Shown: positions 44,714 through 59,649 of the stretch, in pieces | How the letters are laid out: the number at the start of each line of letters is the position of its first letter | Position numbering within the stretch: the first letter of the stretch is position 1 | Assembly (NCBI GenBank): GCA_028829895.1 | Contig: CM054182.1 | Coordinates: 17,907,001 to 17,971,000 of the forward strand | DNA: 64,000 nucleotides | Origin: Sinotaia quadrata | Taxonomy: Eukaryota > Mollusca > Gastropoda > Architaenioglossa > Viviparidae | Reading direction: 5' to 3' | Notes under the pieces: model-generated | Databases searched by the model: none | The model's input: the letters and a program-made list of their open reading frames with translations, nothing else | Told to the model about the DNA's origin: nothing | Made by a program: the position numbers and the translations under genes

Positions 44714-47700
44714 AACAACTGATGAAAACTAGGGGCAAACCTAATCAAGAGAGGAAACAGTGTTGGACTGGGCAAATTCTGCCAGACCTAAAGTGGTCAG
44801 AAACTAAAGCATGTCTTACAAAGATAATGTAGTGAAAGCCCATCTCACAAAATGAATGTAGAGATGGTAGATGAACAGGTCTCACTAATAAAATCTAGAT
44901 AAGGTAGATGGCATGTTTCATAAATAGAATTTAAAAATATATATAATGACTTATTTACTTTGATGAGTGTCACTTGATCATGGAAAGGAAAATGTGCATT
45001 GCAAGGTTCTGAAGTGAAGCTAAAAGCCCAACTTTAAATTATTCTCTTGCAAATTAACATATTGCGAGATACTGCTTGAGCAGTTTTAAAGCTCTATGGA
45101 AATTATTTTGTGGCATTTCTTTGTAAGCTCCCAATAACATTTTTTAAAAGAAGATAGGGCTGACCTTGTGCAGTTAGAAATGCATGACTTTTTGTCGTTG
45201 GCCAAGTAGTGGTTTTCAGCACAGCCACAAATTGCAGTCACAGAATCAGGCTTCTTTGAATCCGGCCGCAAGAGACACAGATGTGAGCAATTCAGATATT
45301 CACAGGGACTGAGACCATTCTCATCCAGCACTGTAAATCAATCAATCAATCATCAGTCAGTCAGTCAATCAAGCAGCCAGTCAATTAATCAATAAATCAG
45401 TCAATTATAAAACTCATGCGTGCTAGAAGAGAGATTTAGCTGGATTAAAGAAATAGACCCAAATATAACAGACAAAATTATTTGCCTTCTTTGTCAATGA
45501 ATATACAATCATAACTAGCAAACTCAATCCACTTACATATTCATAACTACATATATAAATATATGAGGTGGTGAAATAATGACCAAAAGCCTGTTTGCCT
45601 GAGTGTTAATAATAGCACTTTCTCAAAGTCAGTAAACTGAGTTTGTGGAAGACTTCCACTGAAGTCTTCTGTTTGTGTGAAATGTTTCTATTACAGCAGG
45701 AAAAAATATCTCACAATTCAAAGTTACTAGATAGTAATATAAAATATGATGTTTGTGAGAAAAATCAATTTCAATGTTATATGCAATGATGTCTGTCACA
45801 AACTGGAACATAGCCTACTACAGCTCTAAGTCAATTGTCTGTCACAAACTGGAACACAGCCTACCACAGCTCTAAGTCAATTGTCTGTCACAAACTGGAA
45901 CATAGCCTGTCAATTGTCTATTGGAACACAGCCTACCACAGCTCTAAGTCATTTGTCCGTAACAAACCGGAACACAGCCTACTGCAGTTCTAAGTCAATT
46001 GTATTTTGCTTAAAAAGTCGTAGGCTTAGCTTTAACATGCAATTATATGGGGGCTGACCAGTACCAAACTTGATTTTCAATTATTATATAAAAAATTATG
46101 TACTAGACATGAGGTTGTGATGCATTACTTTTACTGATGCTAAATTTAGAAACAAACACAGACAATAGTGCCTAAAACTGGAGTTAGCAAAATACCTAAA
46201 GCACTACCCAGAGAACTATACCAGCATGCTTAGGAAAGCTGTGGATACACAATTAATTTATGCAGTGCAATGCACTATCAAAGTCCAAGCATAGTTAAAA
46301 ATAAAGACACATATATTAAATAGAGTCTTTATTTTATGAAATAAATCTTGATGTAAAATGATGAGCAATTTATGAAATGTTGACGCAGCAATTTACCTGG
46401 AACCTGCCTTAGTGGATGTACCACCTGAATGTCCATAGGTCGATGCACCAAAATGGTCAAGTTCTTGGCCCCGCTACCTGAAAACTTGTCTGCATACATA
46501 ACAGCTTGCTTTTCCCAGTCAGTCCAATATAACCGACTTTCAAATGTTGTCATGGCAAAAACGTGTGGGACAAGGAAATCTTGACTGATTACTACACGGC
46601 GGTTAGAGCCATCTACTTTGGCCATGCTAATGTAATCCAGATTACCATCAGCCCAGAAGATGGTGCCAGTCACATAGTCGATTGTCAAAGCATTTGGCCA
46701 AGCCAGGTTATCCTAAGGAATTAGAAAACAAAAGTACAAAATATTAAATTGTGTCAATTTTCCATCTGTAATCTAAATGCCCATAACAGTATGAGAATTG
46801 CTAATATAATGTGAGCAAGATAAAACATACATACCTTTTTACATCATACACCAAGTGCCCACAATACAAGAATGATAAATGTGAGGGGTGCAAGATCCCA
46901 AATTAGCGGTCCAGAAAAATACAAAAAAATATTCATTAAAGGACACTGATCCACATCTTATATTAGGTCATGATCTCTTAGGATTGGACATATTATGAAC
47001 AGGAGTAGGACATTCTGAGCAGAAGCCAGAAATTATAGATGGATTAAAAGCATAAAATGACAGAAAGTAGCTGGTTTAGTGTTGAAAAAATTATGCAAAC
47101 TAATAAAAACAAAATAAGTGTTTTGGTAGTAGTGAGAAATTAACAACAACAAAATTTAAAATTTAACAAACATTCATTGAATCAGTAATTCCTGATTTCT
47201 GACCTGGATTATAATTTTACGGTCTGTTCCATCCATATTCATGCGACTGATATGTGGGTTGTCTCCCCAATCTGTGAAGAACAGTAAACCTTGCTGTGGG
47301 TACACCTCAAGTCCTCTTGGCTCCTGATGAGAAATATAAATTAACACATCAAATATTCCTCCAGATCCTGGTGACAAATGCCAATTAACTCATTAAAATA
47401 TCCCAGGGCTCCTCTTGACAGATATCATTAGCACATCAAATATATGTTGGCTCCTACTGATAGATATTAACACATCCAATATCCCTTGGTTCTCATTAAT
47501 AGATCTCATTAACATCAAATGTTCCTTGGCTCCTGTTGATAGATATTAATACATCAAATATCCTTGTCTCCTACTGACAGATATATTATATCAAATATAC
47601 CTTGGCTCCCACTGACAGATATGACATATCAAATAACCCATTGCTTCCACAGGCAGATATTATTAACATATCAAATCTTCCTTGGCTCCTTTTAATAGAT

Positions 47701-50700
47701 CAATAACATATCAAATATCCCTGGGATCTTGTTAACAGATAACATTAACACACAAAATATCTCATAAGCATATTTCCTTGGTTCTTGTTGACATATCATT
47801 AACAATGTGTATGTCCCTACACCTCAGTGTTTCACATACCAAATTGTTGATAGGTATCATTAAATCATAAATAAATCACTATACTGAAAGCTAGAAAAAT
47901 TCTAAATATTACCTGAAGCCCTTCACGAAGCAATACCAGGCGGTAATGCCCATCAAGACGTGAAACCTCTATGGTGTCAGTTGTTTTGTCACACCAATAC
48001 AGATTACGTCCAACCCAATCCACAGCCAGTCCATCAGGATTTCGAATGGTTGTACTGTGCAGTACTTCTGTCTGCAAAGAAAAGAGCAGTGAATGATTAT
48101 CTGCATCACATGTCTTTGATACTATGATACAGTGAAAGATATTCTGTCTATTTTTACCATGAGGCATATAAGCCACCACCAAATATTTTCCAGTCTTACT
48201 TAAATATATACTGATCTAAAAATATCCTATTAAACAAACTCTATTTAATATATGTGTCAAGAAATAAGAAACAATAAGATCTAAAGAGTATCTAAAGAGT
48301 ATAGGTCAGAGGTTAAAGGAATTATAATTCTGTCTACATTTTTCTTCTTCACAATAAGAAAAAATAAGATCAAAAGAGTATCTAAAGAATATAGGTCAGA
48401 GGTTAAAGGAATTATGATTCTGTCTACATCATTTCTTCTTCATTTCTTCTTCAGGCTTAGAGACATATGAAATGGGTCAGTGCCAAGCTTAGAGACATAT
48501 GAAGCAGGTCAATGTCAGGCTTAGAGATGTAAAGTAGTTTGGTACCAGGCATAGAGACTTGTAGTGGATCAGTGCCAGGCTTAGAGACATGAAAAGTAGG
48601 TTGGTAGCAGGCTTAGAGACATGAAAAGTAGTTTGGTACCAGGCTTAGAGACATGTAAAGTAGGTTGGTACCAGGCTTAGAGACATGTAAAGTAGGTTGG
48701 TACCAGGCTTAGAGACATGTAAAGTAGGTTGGTACCAGGCTTAGAGACGTATGGAGTAGGCCAAAGCCAGGCTTAGAGACATATGGAGTAGGCCAAAGCC
48801 AGGCTTAGAGACATGTAAAGTAGGTTAGTAGCAGGCTTAGAGACATGTAAAGTAAGTTGGTACCAGGCTTAAAGGCATGTAGTGGATCAGTGCCAAGCTT
48901 AGAGACAAGCAGAGCAGCTCAGTACCAAACTAAGAACAAAAGGATTGGTTTATGAGAGACACACAGAATAGTTAGTGATAAACTAGACTGGTGTGAAGAG
49001 AGATACATGGAGGAGTTTAGTGCCAAACTGAAAAGAGACGTGTGGTATAGTATAGTGCCAAACTAAAGAACATAAGGAATATCAAACTAAGAAAAAAGTT
49101 TTGGTTTACAGAAAAATACAATGACAGAAAATAAGTCAGTATCAAAGAACATAAGGAATTTCAAACTAAGAGCATATGGAACACCAAAGAACATAAGGAA
49201 ATACCAAGCAATAACATAAGGAATGTCAACTAAGAACACAAGGACTGGCCTGAAGATGACTATCAATACACAACAAGACATAATTAATGTATTAGTCAAG
49301 ATTATATCATTTGTTTGCATACTGCCTTGTTGTCGGTCAAGTCTATCTTCTTTGTTGCGTCATTAAGATATATGCAGTCAAGTCTGTCTTCTTTGTTGTG
49401 TCATTAAGATATATGCAGTCAAGTCTGTCTTCTTTGTTGTGTCATTAAGATATATGCAGTCAAGTCTGTCTTCTTTGTTGTGTCATTAAGATATATGCAG
49501 TCAAGTCTGTCTTCTTTGTTGCGTCATTAAGATATATGCAGTCAAGTCTACCTTCTTTGTTGTGTCATTAAGTGACATTCGGTTGATGCTGCTGTTGAGG
49601 TTGGTGATGTCACTCCAGTAAATATACTGCTCCAGCCAATCAAAATCCATAGCAACAGCATTTGTCAGGTTGTCTGACAAAATGTGGCTGCTTCCCGTGG
49701 TCACATTTATTAATCGAATATAATAACGATTGGCCAGCAACAGTTTAGGCTTAGGATCTAAAGAGAAAGAATAAACCAAATTTCATACTAACTTAAAATT
49801 TATTATGTAAATTTACATTAGATAATGTTAATTATAGTGCAGACAGAGGTATATATCTGTAGGGTGGAGACAGAGGCAAAGATCATGTAGTGTAGAGGCC
49901 AGAGGCATGGGTAATGTGATCTACAGTGCAGAGACAGAAGCACACACAATGTAATCTATAGTATGGAGACAGAAATATAGATAATTTGTAGTAAGGAGAC
50001 AGAAGTATAGATAATGTAATCTGTAGGATGAAGACAAAGTATAGATAATGTAATCCGTAGTATGGGGATAGAAGTATAGATAATGTAATCTGTAGGGTGA
50101 AGATAGAAGTATAGATATGTAATCTGTAGTATGGAGACAGAAGTATACATAATGTAATTTGTAGGGTCAATACAGAAGTGTAGATAATGTAATTTGTAGG
50201 GTGAAGACAGAAGTATATGTGATGGGTAATTTCTAATCTTGCACACCAATGGACAGCAACAGTGACCAATGACATAGAAACACTTCTAGCAGCTTTTCAC
50301 ATTCTTTATTCAACATGTATAAAGCACTGCTGTTTCAGATACAGCTGCATTGGCCTGCCAACTTTCTCTCCTCTTTCGTTCTGCATAGTTCTTTGTTAAT
50401 CTTCAAGCACACCACCAATTCACACACCCACACTATGGCCAACAAATATACTATCAGTGTGGGCCACCAAGAAAGCCGTACAATTTTACAAACATCATCC
50501 TAGTCCTGGACTTTACTTCTATGTTCTGTGATTTATGTCTTTGGTTTAGATATGAATTACTTCTATGTTCTGTGTTTTCTGTCTTTGGTTTAGATATTAA
50601 TTACTTCCAAACTGCTAAGAGTTATATTATGATTTTGCTATCTGTAGAAACTATATTATATACTCTTTAAATACAACTCTTTCTTAATATATAATTTACA

Positions 50701-53700
50701 AGATAATTTATAAAATAAAATAAATAATGTGCAATAAGAAAACCATGCTCACACAAATAAATCATAAAATACACAAAGAAATAATACAAACCAGCACACA
50801 CAAATAAATCATAAAACATAAAGAAATGACACAAATATATAAATATGAAGTATAAACTACTTCCTATCTAAATAAACATCTATCACCTTCAGTTAGTAAG
50901 TACCTAAAAATGGTATACAAATATAAAAGCACATACTCTAACACAGAAGAGTCACAGCATATATGTGCAGCCTACAAAACCAGCGATCATTGACCTAATT
51001 TGCCAACAGTGACAGGCCTAGACCTAAGTGTGAAAACAAAGAACTGTACATGCACGCTAGCCTTGCACATGTATGTACTGTAATTTCAAGGGTGCAAACA
51101 AAGGCATAGATAATATATCTGTAGATAATGCATCTGTAGTGCAGAGACAAAGGTATATACAATTTAATCTGTAGTGTGACAATATAAAATATGTAGTACA
51201 GAGACAAAGGCATAGATAAAGAAATTTGGAGTGTGAACACAGAGGTACAGATAATGCAATATGTAGTGTAAAGACAGAGGTATAGATAATGCAGTCTGCA
51301 GTGTGAGGACAGAGGTATAGCAATCTGTAATGTGGAGACAGAGGTAGAGATATTATAATCAGTTGTAGAGACAAAGGGAGAGTACTGGCTGTTACTTTAC
51401 TTTTGAAGGTTTTGCAAGATGTCTTGTCTCTCTCTAAGGCATAGCCTTCTACACACTTGCACCGAAATGTGCCAGGGATGTTCTCACATATCTGACTGCA
51501 TGGGTATTGGATTTTGCATTCATCAACATCTGTATGCAAAATGAAAATAAAAATTCATCAACATCCATAATACATTATATAAATAATAAACATGTAAAAG
51601 TTTATAAATCAAACTACCACCACCTATTCATGATTATCTTATTGCATGTATATCTAACTGTATCATGGGAAAAGTTTTTTTTTTTTATCAGATTAAATGC
51701 ATAGTCTCTAATACTGTTCCAGGTGACTTACAAATGCAGTAGATCTTGAAAGGGTGAAACAAAAAACTATGAGTACTGACTTTCTCAGCAAATAGATCTG
51801 TGATGATCTGACTTTATAATGGCAAACACCTTGGATCAGTACCAGCCTTGCTTGAAGAGAACTTGTACCGCAAAGGGGCCAATAAGGTTAAAGGAGGGGT
51901 ACTCCAGAAGGAACAGGCATTAATAGGGCTAAAGGAGAGGTACTCTAGAAGGAACAGGCATTAATAGGGCTAAAGGAGGGGTACTCTAGAAGGAACAGGC
52001 ATTAATAGGGTTAAAGGAGGGGTACTAGAAGGAACAGGCATTAATAAGGCTAAAAGAGGGGTACTCTAGAAGGAACAGGCATTAATAGGGCTAAAGGAGG
52101 GGTACTCTAGAAGGAACAGGCATTAATAGGGCTAAAGGAGGGGTACTCTAGAATGGAACAGGCATTGATAGGGTTAAAGGAGGGGTATTCTGGAAGGAAA
52201 AGGCACTAATAGGGCTAAAGGAGGGGGTACTCCAGAAGGAACAGGCATTAATAGGGCTAAAGGAGGGGTAGTCTGGAAGGAATGCGCACTAATAGAGTGT
52301 GTGTGTGTGTGTGTGTGTGTGTACGTGCATACATGCATGTGTGTGTGTGAAAGAACCTTCCCACAACAAAACCAGTGACACCTTCAAGACACCTTTCTTG
52401 CTGCATAAACATCACTTGCAAGTTAACTAACATGTAAGACAAGATCAATACATAATACTCCAAGATGTTGAGATGCTAAGGACTATGGTGTTCCTGCAGA
52501 TTTAGAACCAAGCTTGATTGCCCATGCCCTAACAGGAAGATTCCTAAAAGGTAGTCCTATGCACCAGAAGTAGTTCCATACAAAGTATGTCAGGCAGAAT
52601 ATTCTGCTTAATAAGAAGTATGTGCCCGCATGTTGTGGGGGAAAATTTTTGACAATGTGTACATATCTGCATGTTTAAATAAAATTCCTCATATGGAAAA
52701 ATATTGTTTCACAACTTTAACTTACCTACCTGTGTATTCTGAAGAAAAATGTTTATAATGATGTGTGTATATCTACCAGCATGCTTTTAAAATATCTGTG
52801 TTTTATAATAAAGTGTACATACCTGCACAAAATGTTTTGTTGCTAGATTTGAGCTCATACCCAGAGAAGCATTGGCACTCATATCCTAGCTTCTTCTCCA
52901 CACAGATTTGTGAGCAGTTCCCATTTCGAAATCTGCACTCATTAATGCCTAGTAATAAAAAATAAAACTGTGTGCTCATTAATTAATGCCTAGTAATAAA
53001 AAAATAAAATTGTGTGTGCTCATTAATGCTCAGTAATAAAAAATAAAACTATGTGTACTCATTAATGCTCAGTAATAAAAAATAAAACTATGTGTACTCA
53101 TTAATGCCTAGTAAAAAAAAATAATACTGTGTATACTCATTAATGCCTAGTAATAAAAAATAAATTATGTGTACTCATTAATGACTAGTAATGAAAAAAT
53201 TTAAACTGTGAACAATTTTTATTGGAATGGTGGCATTAACCTAGTCTTGAGCATGGTGATTGTCACATGGGGGTCTCGTTTAGCTGCTCTGATGTGCCTC
53301 TCTTGCGAGGGTTAGGCAGCATGTGACATGCCAGTAATATGTCGGTTATTTAGATGTTACAAAAAACACATGATAGATATACCATTGATGGTTGGGTGGG
53401 GCCTGAATTTATTCTGTCATGCAAAGGAACGTCTTATTGGCTGTGTCTGCAAGTGTGCAAATATGAATGTTATGAATACTGGATGAACAGACAAATGCAA
53501 CAAAACAATACTAACATGAACTCTTTCGTGCCTTTCAAAAACTGTGAATAACGAGTTTTTAGAATAGTATGATTTAGGTTTTATTAACCTAATGGGGCAT
53601 CTCTCTCATACAATGGTTAAATCAATCATGCACCTTTCAAATGACCTTTCTAGGGAAGGGGGAGATGAAAATGATGAAATTCAAAAGTCAAAAATAAAAA

Positions 53701-55494
53701 GTAAATATAAAATTTCTATGCAGTAAATTGTACCATCAACATGAAACAGTTCATACAAAACATGGATTAACCACCATATTTTAGTTTGTATTACATATAA
53801 CAGAAATGTTTGTCCCAGTAAGAATAAATGTTCTTTTCCTTAAATCCTACTGCTGACAATGGTAAGAATAAATGTTCTTATTCTTAAATCTTCTACTGAC
53901 AATGGTAAAAATAAATGTTCTTATTCTTAAATCTTCTACAAATGTTCTAAATGCGCTTTGCCTCTAATGTTACTCTAGTCATGAAGAACCTAGAATATCG
54001 TGACATTAATCTACAATGATGCTGAATATAAGGAGTGATTACTTCTCCAACATAAGGTTATCAATGTGTAAGAAGGTCAATAAATTTAACAATAAATTTA
54101 TTAAATCAACAATCAAGTATACAATATATGAATATAATCAAAGAGCATTGACATTTACAATACTTCACAACAATGTTTGATTAACGCTGGACAATCATTC
54201 AGTTTATCCTAACACAGACATTAGCAATAAATTAACAAAATATATAAATAAGTTCCTTGGATATCATCATGTGAATGAGCAGAGTTTCAGATAATAAATG
54301 AAAGTCAAAACACATAACCTTTTCAAAGATGGCAGCTATTGCCGGCACGTATTCACAATCATGCGGTTTGCAACGTCACTGTCATTCAGGCGACAGTCTC
54401 ATGTGTCCCTTTAAGCATATTACACAACTGTTCCAGAATCTCCTCACAAAGCACACCATAGAGAATTGTCCTAATTTCACATGTGCTATCAAGCAGTCAG
54501 TAAAACTACTCATCCAGTTGGAACTGTATGAATTGCATCAGCTATTTTTTAGCATATTCTCAACCCAAATTGTTTACTCCAAATCTGATAATTACAGAAA
54601 TACTATCATAAGGAGTACCCAAGATTGGGTCACTTTGGCAATTTAACAATTTATATAACAATTAAGTTTGGAAATAGGATAGACAAATTTACTCCACCAC
54701 AACATTAATCTATAATCATTATGAATGTAAACCATGGTGGCATTAATCCAAAATATGGTGAATATAAATTGTGGTGACATTAATCCAAAGTATGTTAATG
54801 TAAATTATGGTAACATTAATCTAAAATCATGGTTAATGCAAAACTGTTAATGACATTAATTTAAAATCATGATATATGTCAATTGTGGTGACAATATTCT
54901 AAAATCATGGCAGATGTAAATACTGTTTAAATTAATCTAAAATCAAGATGGATGTAAAATGTGGTGACATTAATCTAAAATCATTATGAATGTAAAATGA
55001 GGTGATATTAATCTAAAATCATGGTGAATGTGAAATGTGGTGACATAATCTAAAATTATGGTGAATGTGAAATGGGGTAACATTAATCTAAAATCATGGT
55101 GAATGTGAAATGTGATATTAATCTTATATCATGGTGGATGTAAAATGTGGTGACATTAATCATAAGTCATTGGCATGCTGACATTAACTTACAAATTCAA
55201 TAAATGAATACAACAATGTACTATGTAATGTAAACATAATCTGATTATCAAGTGAATAAAGCAATCATGAACCCAGATAAAGTGAAGGTGTTGATTTGAC
55301 CTTTGCAAAGAGAGTATGAAGGAACTGAACACAAATTGATCTAAACACTAGTGAAGAAAATCCATCATTATATGGAAAATATTAACATAACCTTAATGGG
55401 AAAAAGAATAGTATAATGAAAATGTAAAATGGGTTGAATATGATCAGAAAACCGAGAGTTAAAGTAGATGTGATTACATAAAGAATATAGATCA

Positions 55495-55532
<38 letters not shown>

Positions 55533-58500
55533 GCATCATGAATAACTCTATATTTGGAGGAAATTTTCAAATTCACATCAGAAAGACTTTAAAATCAACA
55601 TGGTAATGATTTCAAACATTTCTTACCACAGAGAGCTGGTTCATCAGAGTTGTCTCCACAATCATTGCGGCCATTGCATACAAGATCCTCGTGGATACAG
55701 GTACCATTTTTACATTTATGAAACGATGAATTGCCACAAGGAGCAACTGGTACTACTGTGCAATTGACTTCATCGGAATGGTCAAAACAATCAAAAGCAC
55801 CATCACAGCGTAATGACGCATTCACACACTTGTGGCCATGGCCACTAGAACACTGGAATTCATCTTCTCTACAAGCATCATGTGCTGCAACATCACAAAA
55901 CGATTTTGTTCTTGTAAAAAAAAATTTTTTAAAACCAATGCCTACACTATCCCAGTTAGGAATACCAGACAGACAACAACATAAAAACAGTGACTACACC
56001 ATCCCAGTCAGAAACACAGGCAGACAACAAAAAACAACAATGCCTACACCATCCCAGTCAGGAACACAAGCAGACAATAATAAAATCATAATAATCTTAA
56101 TACAAAATAAATAATATATTTGGATGATAAAATTACAATAGGCAAAGTGAATTTAGGAACAGTACCTGATAGTAAAAATGAAGATTGTGATTTTTTATGG
56201 TTTCATGAGTGTGTTGGAGCACTTTGAAATCAATGTGAAAATGGGTTGATGAGAAGTATGTTAAAATCAAGTACTTCAAATAATGACTGTTGATGTCTGT
56301 TTAGGTTTTAAATAAGCTGGTACTTCATAACTATCTTTAGCTTATTTGTCATGAAAGCATTTAATATATGTTGCAGTTCTTTATCATTTTACCCTTGTTG
56401 CAGAAGAAATTTCTTAATTTAACCTGTGGAAAATGCAAGTGCCTGGTACTGTGAATTAAAATTAACATATGGCATTTGCTATTCTTCTTGGTGATTTGAA
56501 TGCAGATTTAGCCACTAAAATATTATTATCTTTACCTGGAAAAGTTAATAGAAGAATGAAGATGAAGAACTTACCTGGAAAGATGAACCATTGGGTAAAG
56601 GTAAAATTATTTGCTACATTATTTTAAATATCTATGGGTCAATTATGCTTGAAAGTTTTACAACTTGTGAAGTTATTTCTTTTATGTAAAGAAATTTCAG
56701 TGTTCCTATGCAACATTAACACATTATAGCAAAATCGAAATGTGTATACCTATTAAAGTCTCCTCCTAACTATTATAAAAAGTCTTCATTAATGACTTAC
56801 GACATGCATCTGGTTCATCTGACTTATCTCCACAATCATCATCGCCATCACAATAAAAGACTGCACGGATACATCGCTGATTGAGACACTGAAACTCATC
56901 TGCTTGACAAACAACTGGCACTGCAGATCAAAAATAAGTACTTTTTAAGACAAAATTAATTTCTTATGAATATGAAGCATACGAGCAATGTGGATATTGA
57001 TATCTGAGTAGCACAAGTTCTGTATTTTTACTCAGTTAATGATCTGCCTTAAAGCACATCTGTTGATGGAAAAACAATCTTGGTCTTAAATGCCAAAAAT
57101 ATGACTGTCATAACAACTTAAGAAAATATCAAAAAGATTTTATTTTGGGCCAAGCTACTTTTGGGTCCCCCATGGTGTAAAATCGTTGGAAAAGATTTTA
57201 CGTTGCTGAGTAACAAATTAAACTAATTAATCCAACTTATCTGTTTTATGTATCTGATTTTTAAAACAAACACAAAAGTAAAGGCAGCATCATTAAATAT
57301 ATTTATTTTTAAAATATTATTTATTACAGTTCAAAGATAATATTAACTGACAAAGAACCCAGGTCATAAAAACCATATATTGAGACAGACAATTTCAGTC
57401 CTAAATAATTCAGTGTCACTTAGAGAGTGAATATTACATAATATTAAGATGATGTTAAAATTTTAAACATAAACAAATATACTCAAATTTCTCATAAATA
57501 TACCAGACTGTCACTTCAGAAACCAAATTACAACAAAAGGCTAGGAAACATTAAAATATGGAAAACTAACTTACATATATCAAATTAAGCAGAGCTAGTT
57601 GTTATGAAAACTGAGCTGCAGGTTAATTCTTCTTATGTAAGGAACTGGCTAGCATTTGTAAAGACGCTAATATTTGTAAGGAATTGGCTAGCATAGTTAA
57701 GAACCAGCTAATATTTATAAAGAACTGGCTTCAATCTGTAAGGAACTGGCTAACATTTACAAAGAACTGGCTAACAATCTGTAACACGTGTAATGAATTG
57801 GCTAACATTCACTAAGAATGATTAACATATATAAGGAACTGGTCAGCATTCATAATGAACTGGCTAAAAAATGTCAAGACTGACTAACATATGTAAGGAA
57901 CTGACTGATATTCTTAGAGAATTGGCTAACATTTGTAAGGAAATGGCTAAAAATCTGCAAGGAACTGGCTAACAGCCATAAAGAATTGGCTAAGAATTGT
58001 AAGCAAGTGGCTAAAAACTGTAAGCAAATGGCTAAAATTTGTAAAGAACTGGCTAACAATTGTAAGCATGTGGCTAAAATTTGTAAAGAACTGGCTAATA
58101 ATCTGTAAAGAACAGTCTAACACAATCATCACCATACTATGATCACAGATCTAATAACTTTACATGTAGACATAACATCTGTCAGTCTTTCAACTGCTCA
58201 ATATAAATAAAATTAATTGTGTTATGAATACATGTAAACATAATGGCTGTCAGTAATTCAACTGCTTGATATAAATAAAATTAATTTCGTTATGAATACA
58301 TTTAGATGAATGGGCTGTTGGTCTTATAATTAACGTCAGTCTAAATAAAAAGAGAGATCAAGAGAAGGTTAGAGCTGGTGAGAGTGTTATTTATAAACAG
58401 AACACTACAAAATGTAGAACACATAATAAACAGAAAGATATGATTAGTAGATTTTATATATTTATGACTGAAAAATTAACTTTAATACCGATGCTTTGAA

Positions 58501-59614
58501 ATTTGTCAATTTAACCAGGACAAACAAACACAACTGACTTCCTAATGTTCAAGTAGACCAAGGGTCTTTTACTACTGTACTACACAGACATGCAAAAAAT
58601 AGTATTAAAAAAAATATATCAGCTGACTAATGAAACCTGGAGTAAGTGTGAATAGCCATGAGTACAATTATTTCTGATTATAAGCCTATTCTTAAACATT
58701 AATGTTCCTTTCTTTCATTATTGCAACAGCCATTATGCCACTAGGAGTATTAACTTAAATGTTAAGCTGAGGTGAGCAATCCAGAAAGTTAAAGTAACTA
58801 TATCCACCCAGCAAATTAAGTAACTTAATTTATCTAGCATTTTCAACTAACCACATCCTGCAAGGTCTACTCGCTCATCGGCACCATCACTACAGTCTGT
58901 GTCTCTGTCACAAGTCCACTCTTTCGGAATGCAGCGACCAGAGGAGCAACGAAACTCAGTTTCATTTTTACAAGTTCTATTATCTGTAAACAGAATAAAG
59001 AAAACAGTTATTTAAACAATAAAAAAAAAAAATATGCATTTTATAAAACAACCTGAACAAAGAATATACTGATTTATGTGATCATGAAATCAGCAGAATT
59101 TGTTCCTTTTTTGCATACAACAGACAGCAGGCTTCTATTTATACTTTCATTAATGACAATACTAAAGAGAAATAATGCACAAACTGATTCTGTTAAACAT
59201 AAAAAAATTAAGCATACCACTCACACAAACAATTCTAATGCATTCACTAACAAGACTGAAAGTCTTAAACAACAACCACTCTCACAAAAATCAAAATCAT
59301 TCTCTCAAACAACCACTCTCACAAAAATTTCAATCACTCAAAGGACATTCTCACAAACATCCCAATCACTATCTCAACAATGAAACTTTCCAACAACAAT
59401 AGAACACTCACAAACATTACTGACACACACAAAGAACACTGACACACAAAGAACAATGACACTCTACTCACACCCAATCATGATGACATCAACAGCTTCA
59501 TGTCCAATCCAGACTTTAACAGCATCACATCCAATCAAGATGTCAATAGCATCTCACCCAATAAGATGTTAACAATATCACACCCAATGAAAAAAGTGCT
59601 CACATCAACAGATC

Positions 59615-59649
<35 letters not shown>

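Noticed and set aside
44445..44832. His/Thr-repeat and Cys/Val-repeat frames
   Set aside because: Translations of a GT microsatellite.
53354..53551. 65-codon plus-strand frame in intron 8
   Set aside because: No family resemblance that I can defend.
54329..54646. 105-codon plus-strand frame
   Set aside because: It lies in antisense within the dispersed repeat and is not shared by the other copies.
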